NCBI RefSeq assembly: GCF_900115055.1
Contig: NZ_FOVD01000006.1
Span: forward strand, 248,001-312,000
DNA length: 64,000 bases
Reading direction: 5' to 3'
Source: Chryseobacterium oleae
GTDB taxonomy: Bacteria; Bacteroidota; Bacteroidia; Flavobacteriales; Weeksellaceae
Shown here: positions 50,551 through 59,904 of the stretch, piece by piece
How the letters are laid out: the number at the start of each line of letters is the position of its first letter
Position numbering within the stretch: the stretch's first letter is position 1
Notes under the pieces: generated by a model
What the model was told of the DNA's origin: nothing
Database searches by the model: none
What the model saw: only the letters and a program-made list of their open reading frames with translations
Translations under genes and position numbers: made by a program

Positions 50551-50790
50551 GATGGGAAGATGGAGGATGGAAGTTATCCTTGTATAAAATTAAATGATTG
50601 TCTTTTTGTTTGAATCCTATCAGTTATGAATAGGGATGGAAGATGGGAGCGGGAAGAGGGAGGTTATTGAAGTTGCTAACAATAACTCTATGCCTTTTTT
50701 TAATCCATAAACACACTCATAATTAACCGACTACAAGTTAATAATCGTTGGATAGTAACTTCCCTCTCCCATCTTCCATCTTCCATCTTT
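50551..50790. repeat. Degenerate GGAAGATGGA-type repeats in inverted arrangement
   Basis: Several 'gggaagatggaggatggaag'-like words near 50552 and 50637 are mirrored by 'cccatcttccatcttccatc' at 50767-50787, in a region with no ORF. Similar words occur at 28925 and 29281. Probably a dispersed intergenic repeat family that can form long imperfect hairpins after convergent genes. Confidence 0.65.
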
Positions 50791-50794
50791 GCCT

Positions 50795-51697
50795 TTACGG
50801 CAAATTCCACCTCAGCGACACCGCTACATACAATGAGCTGGCAAACTTCGGATCCATCATTTTTTTGTCTTTGAAAATATTCTTGATCTTTCTGTCGTTT
50901 TCACTGAAACTTCTCAGCAAAGCTGTTCCACCTGTCAACCGAAGGCTTAGATGATCATTCAGTTTCAGTTCCGGCCTGATCCCCGCTGTGATCTGTTGGT
51001 ATCCAAGAAGCATTGATTTCCCGTCTTTATTTCTTTCCACAGTCATTCCGCTAAGGTTAACAACCGCTTTTAAAGCAAATTTATCTGAAAACAGATAACC
51101 CGCTTCCATTCCCTCCGGGAAATTGATGTTGAATTTAATTTTTCCGTTTGTTTTCCAGTCGAAATAGATCCAGGGTAAGATCATTGGAACCCCGAAAGCC
51201 GTGGTCAGGACAGGTCCTGCTCCAAGTGCCAGATTAGGATTGAAATGTCTGATAAACAGAATACCACCCTGTCCTAGAATATCATCGGAACTCACCTGCT
51301 CAAGGTCTGTATACACCCCTACGGCAGCAGTCATCATCATACTCCATTTCTTTCCTAAAGGTCTCATGTGCTGGATTCCGACCTGTGCATTCAGCATCTG
51401 ATCAGGAAACAGCTGCTTTTCGTAGTCTTTATGCTTCATTTTTGCATACGATCCACTCAACAGAAGTGACCAAGCTTTTACCCTTCCACTGCTGTCCTTC
51501 TTCATGGACAGTGGAATGCTAAGGTTAAGATCTGCTCTTTTAAAATCACTCTTGGAATTTGTTTTCGTACTGTCTTCAGGACGAATGTAGTTGGAAAACG
51601 GAATATATTCCGTTTTAAGTTCGCCGGATATTCCGGACTGAGCAGTGACCCAATAACCCAACAGACAGCTGGCAGCGGCCAAAAGATTTCTCTTCAT
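50795..51697 (-). CDS. Hypothetical outer membrane beta-barrel protein (DUF6268-like)
   Basis: 300 residues with a signal peptide (cleavage near 'WVTAQS'). The rest alternates beta strands and ends 'ASSLYVAVSLRWNLP', a barrel-type C-terminus. The 'GISGELKTEYIPFSNY' start and 'GGILFIRHFNPNLALGAG' segment resemble a family of uncharacterised Bacteroidota barrels; the DUF name is a tentative memory match. Monocistronic. Confidence 0.75.
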   Translation of the reverse strand: MKRNLLAAASCLLGYWVTAQSGISGELKTEYIPFSNYIRPEDSTKTNSKSDFKRADLNLSIPLSMKKDSSGRVKAWSLLLSGSYAKMKHKDYEKQLFPDQMLNAQVGIQHMRPLGKKWSMMMTAAVGVYTDLEQVSSDDILGQGGILFIRHFNPNLALGAGPVLTTAFGVPMILPWIYFDWKTNGKIKFNINFPEGMEAGYLFSDKFALKAVVNLSGMTVERNKDGKSMLLGYQQITAGIRPELKLNDHLSLRLTGGTALLRSFSENDRKIKNIFKDKKMMDPKFASSLYVAVSLRWNLP

Positions 51698-51833
51698 AAT
51701 TTAAATTTTATGCAAAGAGATACTTTTGGAGGTCGGTTTCAAAAATTACTTGATTAAGTGTCCGAATGGTATGACCAAAAGGAAAAATGACGGGATGATA
51801 ATAAATATGGATGACATAAAAGAGCGGTGACAT

Positions 51834-51859
51834 AAAAATAGGACTTCATCCTATTTTTT
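51834..51859 (-). terminator. Terminator of the MFS transporter gene
   Basis: AAAATAGGA, 5-nt loop, TCCTATTTT with T-tracts on both strands, 2 bp beyond the stop. Confidence 0.82.
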
Positions 51860-51861
51860 GA

Positions 51862-53079
51862 CTAAATCGCCCCTTTGGGGCTCTCCAATCCTATAGACGC
51901 TTTTTTACCTTTAAATGAACGGTAGGCAAACCAAACCGCAATGATTGCAATCCCCGCACGCATGAAGACCATCGGCATGATGGAATCTGCTTCTAGAAAC
52001 CCGGCCAGTCCTGAGAGTAAAAAAGTAACCATCAGCTGCATAAATCCCATCACGGCAGCTGCTGTTCCGCGCCCTTCTTTAAAGGGGGATAAAGCATGAG
52101 CAGAAGTAATAGGAAAAAGAACGCCTATCGCCAGCAATGACAGATACAGCATCATAATTTCAAGGGCTACTGAAAGGTTTCCTGCTGCAATAAGGATGTG
52201 AAGGCTACATACAATAAGCAATAAAAGGGTTGCTGCCAATAATAGCTTAGTGTCACTTATTCTTTTAATCAATTTAGGAGTAAGATATGCTGCTGTTATT
52301 AAGGCTAATGAATTAAACCCAAATATAAAGCTGAAAACACCGCTGGAGAATCCGTGAAGTTCCATAAATAAAAACGGGGCATTGGAAATGTAAATAATCA
52401 GAGAGGCAAAAGCAATGCTCCCAATCATTGTACTGCTGATAAATTCTTTGTTTGAAAGTATGGTTTTCAGGTGATCTTTTAATCCTTTTTCGTCTTCTGC
52501 ATTTTCCGGAAGTGTCATTTTCGAATTGGTTTCAGGAACGTATTTGTATACCATGAAAAGGGTTATAAGACCTAGAATCGTTAAGAAAGCAAACGAGCTG
52601 TTCCATCCCCAGAACTTAAGAAATACACTTCCCAGTAACGGAGCTACAATCGGAGCAATTCCACTGATCTGGGATTGCTGTGAAAAGATGGATACAGACT
52701 TCTGCCTGTCATAAAGATCAATAACTATGGCACGACCAATGACGATTCCGGCACTTCCCCCAAAAGCCTGTAAGAAACGCATCGCCCACAATACGTAAAT
52801 ATTTTCTGTGAAAAATATCGCAGTGGCTCCGATAATAAAAAGTAAAAGCCCGCAATACAACATTGGTTTACGGCCTGTTTTATCTGATAAAGGACCCCAA
52901 AGCAGCTGTCCGAAGGCAAATCCTGCAAAAAACACAGAGATAGAAATCTGAATATGCCCGATATCGGTCTGGAAAATCTGAGCCATGCTTGGGAAGGCCG
53001 GCAGATAAAGGTCTATACTCAGTGATTCAAGGGTGTTAAGGAGTGCCAGAATAAACACTACGATACTTAAATTTCTCAT
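51862..53079 (-). CDS. Bcr/CflA-type MFS multidrug exporter
   Basis: 405 residues with 12 predicted TM helices, DHA1 family. Motif A 'GPLSDKTGRKPMLY' follows TM2, and the N-terminal 'ESLSIDLYLPAFPSM' is the Bcr/CflA hallmark. It exports drugs by proton antiport; in E. coli the family handles bicyclomycin. An AraC-family regulator lies 295 bp upstream on the same strand and might control it. Confidence 0.93.
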   Translation of the reverse strand: MRNLSIVVFILALLNTLESLSIDLYLPAFPSMAQIFQTDIGHIQISISVFFAGFAFGQLLWGPLSDKTGRKPMLYCGLLLFIIGATAIFFTENIYVLWAMRFLQAFGGSAGIVIGRAIVIDLYDRQKSVSIFSQQSQISGIAPIVAPLLGSVFLKFWGWNSSFAFLTILGLITLFMVYKYVPETNSKMTLPENAEDEKGLKDHLKTILSNKEFISSTMIGSIAFASLIIYISNAPFLFMELHGFSSGVFSFIFGFNSLALITAAYLTPKLIKRISDTKLLLAATLLLLIVCSLHILIAAGNLSVALEIMMLYLSLLAIGVLFPITSAHALSPFKEGRGTAAAVMGFMQLMVTFLLSGLAGFLEADSIMPMVFMRAGIAIIAVWFAYRSFKGKKASIGLESPKGAI

Positions 53080-53220
53080 AAAAGGTCAGTCAATCATTAA
53101 AGGTTCCGCAAAAGGCGGTTTTTTCGTCCTGCAAAATTCCTCTAAAAAACAAAGCTTTACCATACAGGAACTGAAGGAAGACCAGCACAAACTGAGGATG
53201 AATTTGAGAGTTTTGGCAAG

Positions 53221-53370
53221 TGATAAGTTATAAATGATGAGTTATGAGTTATGTAACGCGGGTTTTTGAGTTGGAAGCTTTTCACCATTGACGTTCCTCA
53301 ATCTTAGCCTTACCCTTAACCTAGAGATCTGACATCTGATGTCTTGTGTCTTGTGTCTTGTGTCTAACAT
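53221..53370. repeat. Degenerate repeat stretch, inverted relative of 5800-6060
   Basis: 'ataaatgatgagttatgagttatgtaacgcgggttttt' at 53229 matches the reverse complement of about 6020-6060. Then follow 'caccattgacgttcctc' and 'agatctgacatctgatgtcttgtgtc', related to words at 5880-5940. No coding content. Confidence 0.6.
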
Positions 53371-53374
53371 CTAA

Positions 53375-54193
53375 CTACTCTTTTCCAGCCTTAAATCCAT
53401 CTGGGTTCTGGCCTGTATGCTTTTTGAAAAAGCGGGAGAAGTAAGAGGCATCGCTGAACCCCAGTTTAAAAGCAATTTCTTTAACGGTTAAAGCCCCAAA
53501 ACTGAGTTCTCTTTTGGCTTCGAGCACCAATCGCTGGGCAATCATCTTTTTCACCGTCGTTCCTCTGAAAAGACGAACAATATCATTCAGGTGATGAGCA
53601 CTTACTTTGATCTGATCTGCGTAGAATCCGGTATCCTTCTCAACTGTGTAATATTCCTCGATCAGGCTTACCAGTTTCTGGATGCGTTGTCTGTCGTTAA
53701 TTGAAGGATCCTGCAAATTGATCTGTTCTGTGATGATGATGCAGAATGCTCTCAGGTAGGTTTTTAATAAATCTATCCTTGATGTTCCATTGTATTCCTC
53801 TTGAATAAGCGAGACAATGGTGCTGCAGGTTTCAGCATTTTGAGGATCTAATGAAAAAGGGCACGTGCCACCTGTGAGGATTGTTTCTATATCGCAGGCT
53901 TCTTTAAATATTTCCCGGCTTATGGCTAGCACATAGCCTTTTTCACCTCTAAGCTTCATATTGAAAACCTGCCCCGGTGCGATGATGCAGATTTGGTTAT
54001 TTTTGAGTGAATGATGCTCAAAATCCAGTTCTAAGCTGCTGTTTTCCTTCACCTGCCTGAACCAGATGATTTCAAAGAAGTTATGCCGGTGAACATCATT
54101 AAAGTTCTCCGGATGTCCGCTATCCAGAGTCATCAGCTGAAACTGTTCGGAGGTCAGGTGATGCACGGGGATACTTTTTTCAGACAGATTCAT
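53375..54193 (-). CDS. AraC-family transcriptional regulator
   Basis: 272 residues. The N-terminal half is a cupin-like sensor ('VHRHNFFEIIWFRQ', 'NQICIIAPGQVFNMKLRGEKG'). The C-terminal ~100 residues carry two HTH motifs ending in 'TVKEIAFKLGFSDASYFSRF' and 'KKHTGQNPDGF', the AraC signature. The next gene downstream encodes the MFS exporter, a likely target; the effector is unknown. It lies 2 bp from the following small membrane protein gene, so both may be one unit. Confidence 0.95.
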   Translation of the reverse strand: MNLSEKSIPVHHLTSEQFQLMTLDSGHPENFNDVHRHNFFEIIWFRQVKENSSLELDFEHHSLKNNQICIIAPGQVFNMKLRGEKGYVLAISREIFKEACDIETILTGGTCPFSLDPQNAETCSTIVSLIQEEYNGTSRIDLLKTYLRAFCIIITEQINLQDPSINDRQRIQKLVSLIEEYYTVEKDTGFYADQIKVSAHHLNDIVRLFRGTTVKKMIAQRLVLEAKRELSFGALTVKEIAFKLGFSDASYFSRFFKKHTGQNPDGFKAGKE

Positions 54194-54195
54194 TT

Positions 54196-54642
54196 TTAGT
54201 GCTTATTAAATATTGAATTTTCTTTAACAAAATCTACATCCGAAGGGTTTGTAATGATGTAAACTTCGCCTTCATCTTTAGTATTTTTCCCTTTATAATA
54301 AATAATTTGTTTGTCAGAAACTAATTGTACACGATCTCCAATCTCCCTTTCAATATATATCGGCAGATAGATTTCAGCCTTTTTATCTCTGATTTGGTAA
54401 GGATATATTCCCTGTTTTGATTTTTTGGAGAATTCTTTAACGGTAGAATGAAGCACATCCACGGTCAATATACCAAAACTATGATTGTCGGACCTTTTTA
54501 TATCAGAGACGGTTCCTTCCAGAACCACTCCATTTCGTAAAACTTTATTTTCTTCCGTGTACTCTTTTGCGCCATTTTTCGTTATAAAAACGACAATTAC
54601 GATAAAAACAATCAATAAAACGATAAATCTTACATATTTCAT
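54196..54642 (-). CDS. Hypothetical membrane-anchored protein
   Basis: 148 residues with a single N-terminal TM helix ('FIVLLIVFIVIVVFI') and a mostly beta-rich, Lys-rich extracytoplasmic part containing two short OB-like segments ('VVLEGTVSDIKRSDNHSFGIL', with a charged core). No enzymatic motif. It lies 2 bp upstream of the AraC gene on the same strand, so co-transcription is likely. Function unknown. Confidence 0.72.
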   Translation of the reverse strand: MKYVRFIVLLIVFIVIVVFITKNGAKEYTEENKVLRNGVVLEGTVSDIKRSDNHSFGILTVDVLHSTVKEFSKKSKQGIYPYQIRDKKAEIYLPIYIEREIGDRVQLVSDKQIIYYKGKNTKDEGEVYIITNPSDVDFVKENSIFNKH

Positions 54643-54678
54643 ATCTACTTTAAGTTAAAGTTTACAGCAGTCGTTAAA

Positions 54679-54712
54679 ACAAAAACCACAGCAAAAAAAG
54701 TGCTGCGGTTTT
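54679..54712 (-). terminator. Terminator of thiL
   Basis: AAAACCACAGCA / TGCTGCGGTTTT, one mismatch, 8-nt loop, with a T-run on the minus strand. Confidence 0.8.
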
Positions 54713-54739
54713 CTACAATATTCAAAATTAAATATAATT

Positions 54740-55804
54740 TTATCCATTCTGCTGGTTACCCAGGAAAGCATCCCAGCCCTGCGCCGTAAGTGGAACAAGC
54801 TGATTGGAGCCTCTCGCAACCATATAGTTACCCTCTTCATTCTCTACTGCATGACCAATGATTGTAAAATCAGGATGGTTTTTAATTTTATCAAAATCAT
54901 TCGGAGAAATGGTGAACAGCAATTCATAATCTTCACCACCGCTTAATGCTGTCATGACAGGATTAAGGTTCATTTCATCCGCTGTAGAGATCGTCAGGCT
55001 GTCCATTGGGATCTTCTCTTCATACAGTCTGAATCCTGTTTTGGACTGATCAGAAAGATGAAGGATTTCCGAAGCCAGGCCGTCAGAAATATCAATCATT
55101 GAAGTCGGTTTGATATCAAGTTCTTCAAGGATAGTTTTCACATCGGTTCGCGCTTCAGGTTTAAGTTGTCTTTCCAGAATATAATCGTACCCTTCCATTT
55201 CAGGTTGCATATTCGGGTCTGCAAGGAAAACGGCGTGTTCTCTTTCAAGGATCTGAAGCCCCATGTAGGCACCGCCAAGATCTCCGCTTACCACCAGAAG
55301 GTCATTCGGTTTTGCACCGCTTCTTTTTACGATATTCTCGTCATTTTCAATTCCTACAGCTGTGATGCTCATCACCAACCCGGAATTGGAGCTTGTCGTA
55401 TCTCCACCGATAAGGTCTACTTTATATCTTGCACAAGCTGCCTGGATTCCGGAATATATCTCTTCCAAAGCCTCCACGGGAAAACGGCTGGAAACGGCAA
55501 GAGAAACCAAAATCTGTGTAGGAACAGCATTCATGGCTGCAATATCACTAAGGTTCACGACAACCGCTTTGTATCCTAAATGTTTTAAAGGAACATAGCC
55601 TAAATTAAAGTGGACGCCTTCTGCAAGGACATCCGTTGTCAAAACAACTTTTTTATTTCCAGGATTAATAACAGCGCCATCATCTCCTACTCCAAGTTCC
55701 GAAGACTCGTTGGACAGTGGAAAATGTTCTGTCAAATGTTTTATAAGACCGAATTCTCCTAATTTGGAGATGGGGGTCAGTTCCTGTGATTTATCTTCAA
55801 ACAT
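54740..55804 (-). CDS. thiL: Thiamine-monophosphate kinase
   Basis: 354 residues of the PurM/ThiL ATP-grasp-like fold. Key motifs: 'GVGDDGAVINPGNKKVVLTT', 'DVLAEGVHFN', 'LIGGDTTSSNSGL', 'DISDGLASEILHLS' and 'SGGEDYELLF'. It phosphorylates thiamine phosphate to the diphosphate, the last step of thiamine cofactor synthesis. No other thi genes are nearby. Length is normal. Confidence 0.95.
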   Translation of the reverse strand: MFEDKSQELTPISKLGEFGLIKHLTEHFPLSNESSELGVGDDGAVINPGNKKVVLTTDVLAEGVHFNLGYVPLKHLGYKAVVVNLSDIAAMNAVPTQILVSLAVSSRFPVEALEEIYSGIQAACARYKVDLIGGDTTSSNSGLVMSITAVGIENDENIVKRSGAKPNDLLVVSGDLGGAYMGLQILEREHAVFLADPNMQPEMEGYDYILERQLKPEARTDVKTILEELDIKPTSMIDISDGLASEILHLSDQSKTGFRLYEEKIPMDSLTISTADEMNLNPVMTALSGGEDYELLFTISPNDFDKIKNHPDFTIIGHAVENEEGNYMVARGSNQLVPLTAQGWDAFLGNQQNG

Positions 55805-55872
55805 AATTTTTTCTTTTTTGTAAAATGTCCAATGTAAAATGTATTCATGACTTTGAACATTAACCTTGAATT

Positions 55873-56367
55873 TTATTTTGTGAATTCTGCCGGATCCACA
55901 TTATCCGGACGGAAAGGAAGTTTTTTGAAATCTTCTCTGGTCATCACGATGGTTTCAGGGCTTTTGTATTTGTTCATTGCTTCTATCACATCATCCGGTG
56001 GCGTTGTCATTTTTCTCAGCATCATATCAATCCATACTCCTGTAGCTTCTGCAGTAGCACAATGTACTCCGTCCGGCGTATAGAATTTATGGACAAATCT
56101 GTAGATTGATGAATCTTCTGAGCATCCATCGATTTCCAGGCTTACAATAACCGTCTGGTCTGCATAGATTTCTTTGAAGAAAGAATATCTTTCATGCATG
56201 ATCACCGGCCCGATTCCCCATCGGCTTAACTGGGTAACTCCCATTTTTTCTTTGGTCATAAAGGCCATTCTGGACTGCGCACAGTACTGTACATATGATG
56301 AATTGGCTAAGTGCTTGTTGGCATCAAGATCACTCCAGCGTACTTCGAATTTATGGTAAAAAATCAT
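55873..56367 (-). CDS. Acyl-CoA thioesterase, 4HBT hotdog fold
   Basis: 164 residues from the ATG at 56367 (MIFYHKFEVRWSDLDANKH). A longer frame begins with TTG and adds a non-conserved stretch. 'RWSDLDANKHLANSSYVQY' contains the catalytic Asp and substrate-loop of 4-hydroxybenzoyl-CoA thioesterase-type enzymes. Substrate unknown. Monocistronic, beside thiL on the same strand. Confidence 0.9.
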   Translation of the reverse strand: MIFYHKFEVRWSDLDANKHLANSSYVQYCAQSRMAFMTKEKMGVTQLSRWGIGPVIMHERYSFFKEIYADQTVIVSLEIDGCSEDSSIYRFVHKFYTPDGVHCATAEATGVWIDMMLRKMTTPPDDVIEAMNKYKSPETIVMTREDFKKLPFRPDNVDPAEFTK

Positions 56368-56708
56368 GTAAATACGTTTTAAATATGCTCTTATAAAGTT
56401 TCCGTTATTTTTCAACCACAAAAGTCACAAAAGAGATTAACATTTTAAAATACATTAAGTTCATAATCACACTACATATAAGTTCACATAAAAAGAAAAT
56501 CTACGATTTTCAACAAACTTAAGTGCTCTTCCTATGCGCGATCTATTTCACTTAAAAATAGCTAAAGTGTAAAAACTTTTATTGCTTTTATGGTTAATAA
56601 TCTAAACTTTAAAGTTCAAAAATTATATTCTTCAAAATTACTCAAATAAGATGGTTTATAAAAATTGTACTTTTGAAAAAATAATCTTCAGCATAAGATT
56701 ACCTATAC

Positions 56709-57917
56709 ATGAAACAGATCATCATTATCGGAGGCGGTGCAGCAGGCTTTTTCTGTGCATCGAATCTTGACGAAAAAAAATACAGCATTACCATCCTGGA
56801 ACAAAACTCGGATGTACTTCAGAAGGTAAAAATCTCAGGCGGCGGGCGTTGCAACGTCACTCATGCCTGTTTTGATCCCCGGGAACTGGTTCAGTTTTAT
56901 CCGCGTGGTAATAAAGAATTGTTAAGTGTTTTCACTAAATTTCAGCCAGGGGACACAATGGATTGGTTTGACCAACGCAGCGTTCCTTTGAAAATAGAGA
57001 ATGACAACCGTGTGTTTCCGGAAAGCAATTCTTCGCAGACCATTATCAATACATTCCTGACTGAAATTCAGAATAAAAAGGTTGAGGTTAAAACAAAATG
57101 TTCCGTTAAAGAAATTGAAAAACAGGGCGAAAAATATCTGGTCAAGACCAGTTTGGGAGATTTTCAGGCGGATTACGTGGTTTATACAACCGGAAGTTCT
57201 CCGAAATCATTGAAAATCATTGAAAATCTGGGTCATAAGATTGTGGATCTTGTTCCCTCCCTTTTTACATTCAATATTAAAGATGAATTGCTGCAGGATA
57301 TTCCCGGAACGAGTTTTGAAAATGCTGAGATTTCGATTCCTGCATTAAAAACGGAAGAAAGCGGACCTTTATTGATTACGCATTGGGGCCTTTCCGGACC
57401 TGCTGTTCTGAAAATTTCAGCTTGGGAAGCGATAAGTCTGGCCAAATCAAAGTATCATTTTGAGATTGAAGTGAATTTTATTTCAAAATCTATGGATGAA
57501 GCGGAAGAAAGTTTCCTGAATTTTAAACAGTCCAATCCGAAAAAAACAATCGGGCAGGCGAAGATCTTTGAAGTCACCAACAGGTTCTGGCAGAAAGTAC
57601 TGGATGTTTCAAAAGTTGATCTTAATAAACAGGTCTCCAATATCTCAGGAAAAGAAATGCAGCAGATCCTTGAAAACCTTTGCAGAAAAAAACTGAAGGT
57701 TACAGGCAAATCCACATTTAAAGACGAGTTTGTGACCGCAGGAGGTGTTGATTTAAAGGAAATTAACTTCAAAAACATGACTTCAAAACTTCTTCCCAAT
57801 TTTCATATTGCCGGGGAAGTTCTGAACATCGATGCGGTGACGGGAGGTTTTAATTTTCAGGCGTGCTGGAGTGAAGCATGGCTTATTTCACAACATTTAA
57901 ATCATTTAGAGATATGA
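56709..57917 (+). CDS. HI0933/BaiN-family FAD-dependent oxidoreductase
   Basis: 402 residues. Rossmann FAD motif 'IIIGGGAAGFFCASNL', the family signature 'KVKISGGGRCNVTHACFDPRE', an inserted domain (about 190-330), and C-terminal 'TAGGVDLKEINFKNM' and 'DAVTGGFNFQACWSEAW'. Function is poorly understood in most bacteria. The stop overlaps the next gene's ATG by 4 bp, beginning a run of tightly spaced genes to 59904. Confidence 0.92.
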   Translation: MKQIIIIGGGAAGFFCASNLDEKKYSITILEQNSDVLQKVKISGGGRCNVTHACFDPRELVQFYPRGNKELLSVFTKFQPGDTMDWFDQRSVPLKIENDNRVFPESNSSQTIINTFLTEIQNKKVEVKTKCSVKEIEKQGEKYLVKTSLGDFQADYVVYTTGSSPKSLKIIENLGHKIVDLVPSLFTFNIKDELLQDIPGTSFENAEISIPALKTEESGPLLITHWGLSGPAVLKISAWEAISLAKSKYHFEIEVNFISKSMDEAEESFLNFKQSNPKKTIGQAKIFEVTNRFWQKVLDVSKVDLNKQVSNISGKEMQQILENLCRKKLKVTGKSTFKDEFVTAGGVDLKEINFKNMTSKLLPNFHIAGEVLNIDAVTGGFNFQACWSEAWLISQHLNHLEI

Positions 57918-58324
57918 GAAAAATCTTATTATTCGGCTTGCTTTTAGGATTTCAATTTGCTTTTTCGCAAACATCAAAAGAAAATTCAAAAGATCAGAAA
58001 GTACCTGCTACAGATATCCAGACATTTATCGAAACAGACATTGCGGCTTCTTTTCCTGGTGGAATGGAAGCTCTCAGAAGACATATCAGCTCTGAATTTG
58101 ATACATCAAAAATTAATGGCTCAGGAGTTTTTAAATCTGTCACCAAGTTTTTGATTCATGCTGACGGTAGTACGGAATCTATTTCGACTACTGGAAATAA
58201 CGCTGCGATGAATAAAGAAATGACGCGTGTAATTAAAGCAATTAAAACTAAATGGAAACCGGCTACACGCGATGGCCAACCTGTTGAAACCTGGTATACA
58301 ATTCCCATGACCATAAATATTTAA
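57914..58324 (+). CDS. Exported protein with TonB-C-terminal-like domain
   Basis: 136 residues from the ATG at 57914, which overlaps the upstream stop (ATGA); an earlier in-frame start would lie inside the flavoprotein gene. Signal peptide ('LLLGFQFAFSQ') followed by 'FPGGMEALRRHISSEFDTSK' and a domain ending 'KTKWKPATRDGQPVETWYTIPMTINI', very close in pattern to TonB C-termini. Related to the protein at 46965-47534. Function unknown. Confidence 0.8.
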   Translation: MRKILLFGLLLGFQFAFSQTSKENSKDQKVPATDIQTFIETDIAASFPGGMEALRRHISSEFDTSKINGSGVFKSVTKFLIHADGSTESISTTGNNAAMNKEMTRVIKAIKTKWKPATRDGQPVETWYTIPMTINI

Positions 58325-58351
58325 AAAAATCAATTCGTTTGACTCAATAAA

Positions 58352-58990
58352 ATGTTTGAGGCCAGAAAACATATCCCTTCTATCTTAAAAACCCTTTTGA
58401 TTGTAGGGTTTGGATATTTCTTTTGGCTGATGCTTAAAATTACGCTGGAATATATTCCTTTCAATCCGAATGTAAGCTTTCTGATGATCAAACAGACGGA
58501 AGTTCAGGACAGACCGGAATATCTTTCTTTTTTCTATACACACGTGTACACCAGTATTTTTGTGCTGTTTTCCGGATTTCTGGCTATTCTCAGAAAGGAT
58601 TTCGGGATTAAAAACTTGCACAGGAATATTGGAAAAATCTATATTTTTTTAATTCTGATTCTGGCTGCACCATCCGGAATCTACATGGGATTTTTTGCCA
58701 ACGGAGGCTTCCTTTCCAAAATATCGTTCGTTATTTTAGGCTTTCTCTGGTGGTTTTCTACGTACAAAGCCTATCAGTCTGCAAGACAGAAAAAATTTAA
58801 AGAACACAAGCAGTGGATGTGGCGAAGCTTTGCGCTCAGTTTATCTGCTCTTACGTTACGGATCTGGAAAGTAATTATTGTATATTTATTCCACCCAAAT
58901 CCGATGGATGTCTACCAGATTATCGCATGGCTGGGCTGGATTCCCAATATCCTTTTAATAGAATACCTAATAACAAAAAAACATATATGA
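58352..58990 (+). CDS. DUF2306-family membrane protein
   Basis: 212 residues with six or seven TM helices. 'HRNIGKIYIFLILILAAPSG' and the two conserved His of the family ('KEHKQWMWRSFALSLSALTLR') are typical of DUF2306, whose role is unknown and may involve haem-like or lipid metabolism. 27 bp after the TonB-like gene; its stop overlaps the next ATG (ATGA). Confidence 0.85.
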   Translation: MFEARKHIPSILKTLLIVGFGYFFWLMLKITLEYIPFNPNVSFLMIKQTEVQDRPEYLSFFYTHVYTSIFVLFSGFLAILRKDFGIKNLHRNIGKIYIFLILILAAPSGIYMGFFANGGFLSKISFVILGFLWWFSTYKAYQSARQKKFKEHKQWMWRSFALSLSALTLRIWKVIIVYLFHPNPMDVYQIIAWLGWIPNILLIEYLITKKHI

Positions 58991-59904
58991 AAATTTTAAA
59001 TTACACCCTTGTTTCTTTGCTGGCAGTTTCCCTTGTGGGCTGTAAGAAAGACGGAAAAATAACCGAAACCGGAAAAGATTCGGTGATTGCAAAAAAGGAT
59101 TCCGTTGTGGTTCCTGAAATCTATAAAGAATATTATGGAATTTATACCGGAGATTTTGCCGGAAAAGAAATGATTTCTTCTGAAGACGGCGAACAGTATG
59201 AGGATTTTGTGAATAAGAAAATTTCTCTGAAGATCAACAGGATTACCAAGGACAGCGTCTACGGACAAAGTATTGTCAATGGAAACCAACGACCTTTCAG
59301 AGGTGTTTTTAATGAAAGTATGAAATCTTTTGTCCTTGATGAACCGGGAAATGATAAAACCGACGGCAGATTTGAAATAAAATTGAGTGGCGACAGCATC
59401 ACCGGAAAATGGAATGCTTTCAATAAAACGGCTGTAAAATCGCCTTTAAAAACCATTAAACTTTCCAAAAAAGAATTTGTCTATAATCCGAACTTTATGC
59501 TGGATCAGGATTCTGATCTGGTAGACTGGTCCAATCCGAAGGATTTTGTAGAAAAATACACCGATGAAGAAACCGGGAAAACAGAAAGCTATACAACATC
59601 CAAAAACAGAGTGGCTTCTGAAGCTATTTTTAAACTGAATGCTTCCAAGCAAAAACTCACGGAGAAGGAACTTAAAAACTTAAGAAAACTCGATCTTGAG
59701 ATCATTAAAAACTCTGTTTTTGCCAGACACGGCTATTCTTTCAAAAAAGAGACCTACAGATATTTCTTTGAACAGACAGATTGGTACATTCCTGTGTCCA
59801 ATAATGTCGATAAAGAGCTTTCTCCAATGGAAAAGGATAATGTAGCGTTACTTAACCGTTTTATTAAGTATGCGGAAGATAAGTACGACAGTTTCGGAAG
59901 ATAG
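58987..59904 (+). CDS. YARHG-domain lipoprotein
   Basis: 305 residues from the ATG at 58987, which overlaps the DUF2306 stop; a longer ORF would run back inside that gene. The signal ends in the lipobox 'VSLVGC'. A central beta domain (residues 40-165) may bind a ligand. The C-terminal YARHG motif is 'LEIIKNSVFARHGYSFK' followed by 'YFFEQTDWYIP'. YARHG domains are extracytoplasmic and thought to bind cell-wall material. End of a four-gene unit. Confidence 0.9.
   Translation: MKILNYTLVSLLAVSLVGCKKDGKITETGKDSVIAKKDSVVVPEIYKEYYGIYTGDFAGKEMISSEDGEQYEDFVNKKISLKINRITKDSVYGQSIVNGNQRPFRGVFNESMKSFVLDEPGNDKTDGRFEIKLSGDSITGKWNAFNKTAVKSPLKTIKLSKKEFVYNPNFMLDQDSDLVDWSNPKDFVEKYTDEETGKTESYTTSKNRVASEAIFKLNASKQKLTEKELKNLRKLDLEIIKNSVFARHGYSFKKETYRYFFEQTDWYIPVSNNVDKELSPMEKDNVALLNRFIKYAEDKYDSFGR

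Noticed and set aside
58813..58986. Extended N-terminus of the YARHG lipoprotein
   Set aside because: It lies out of frame inside the DUF2306 gene, and the lipoprotein signal begins at 58987.
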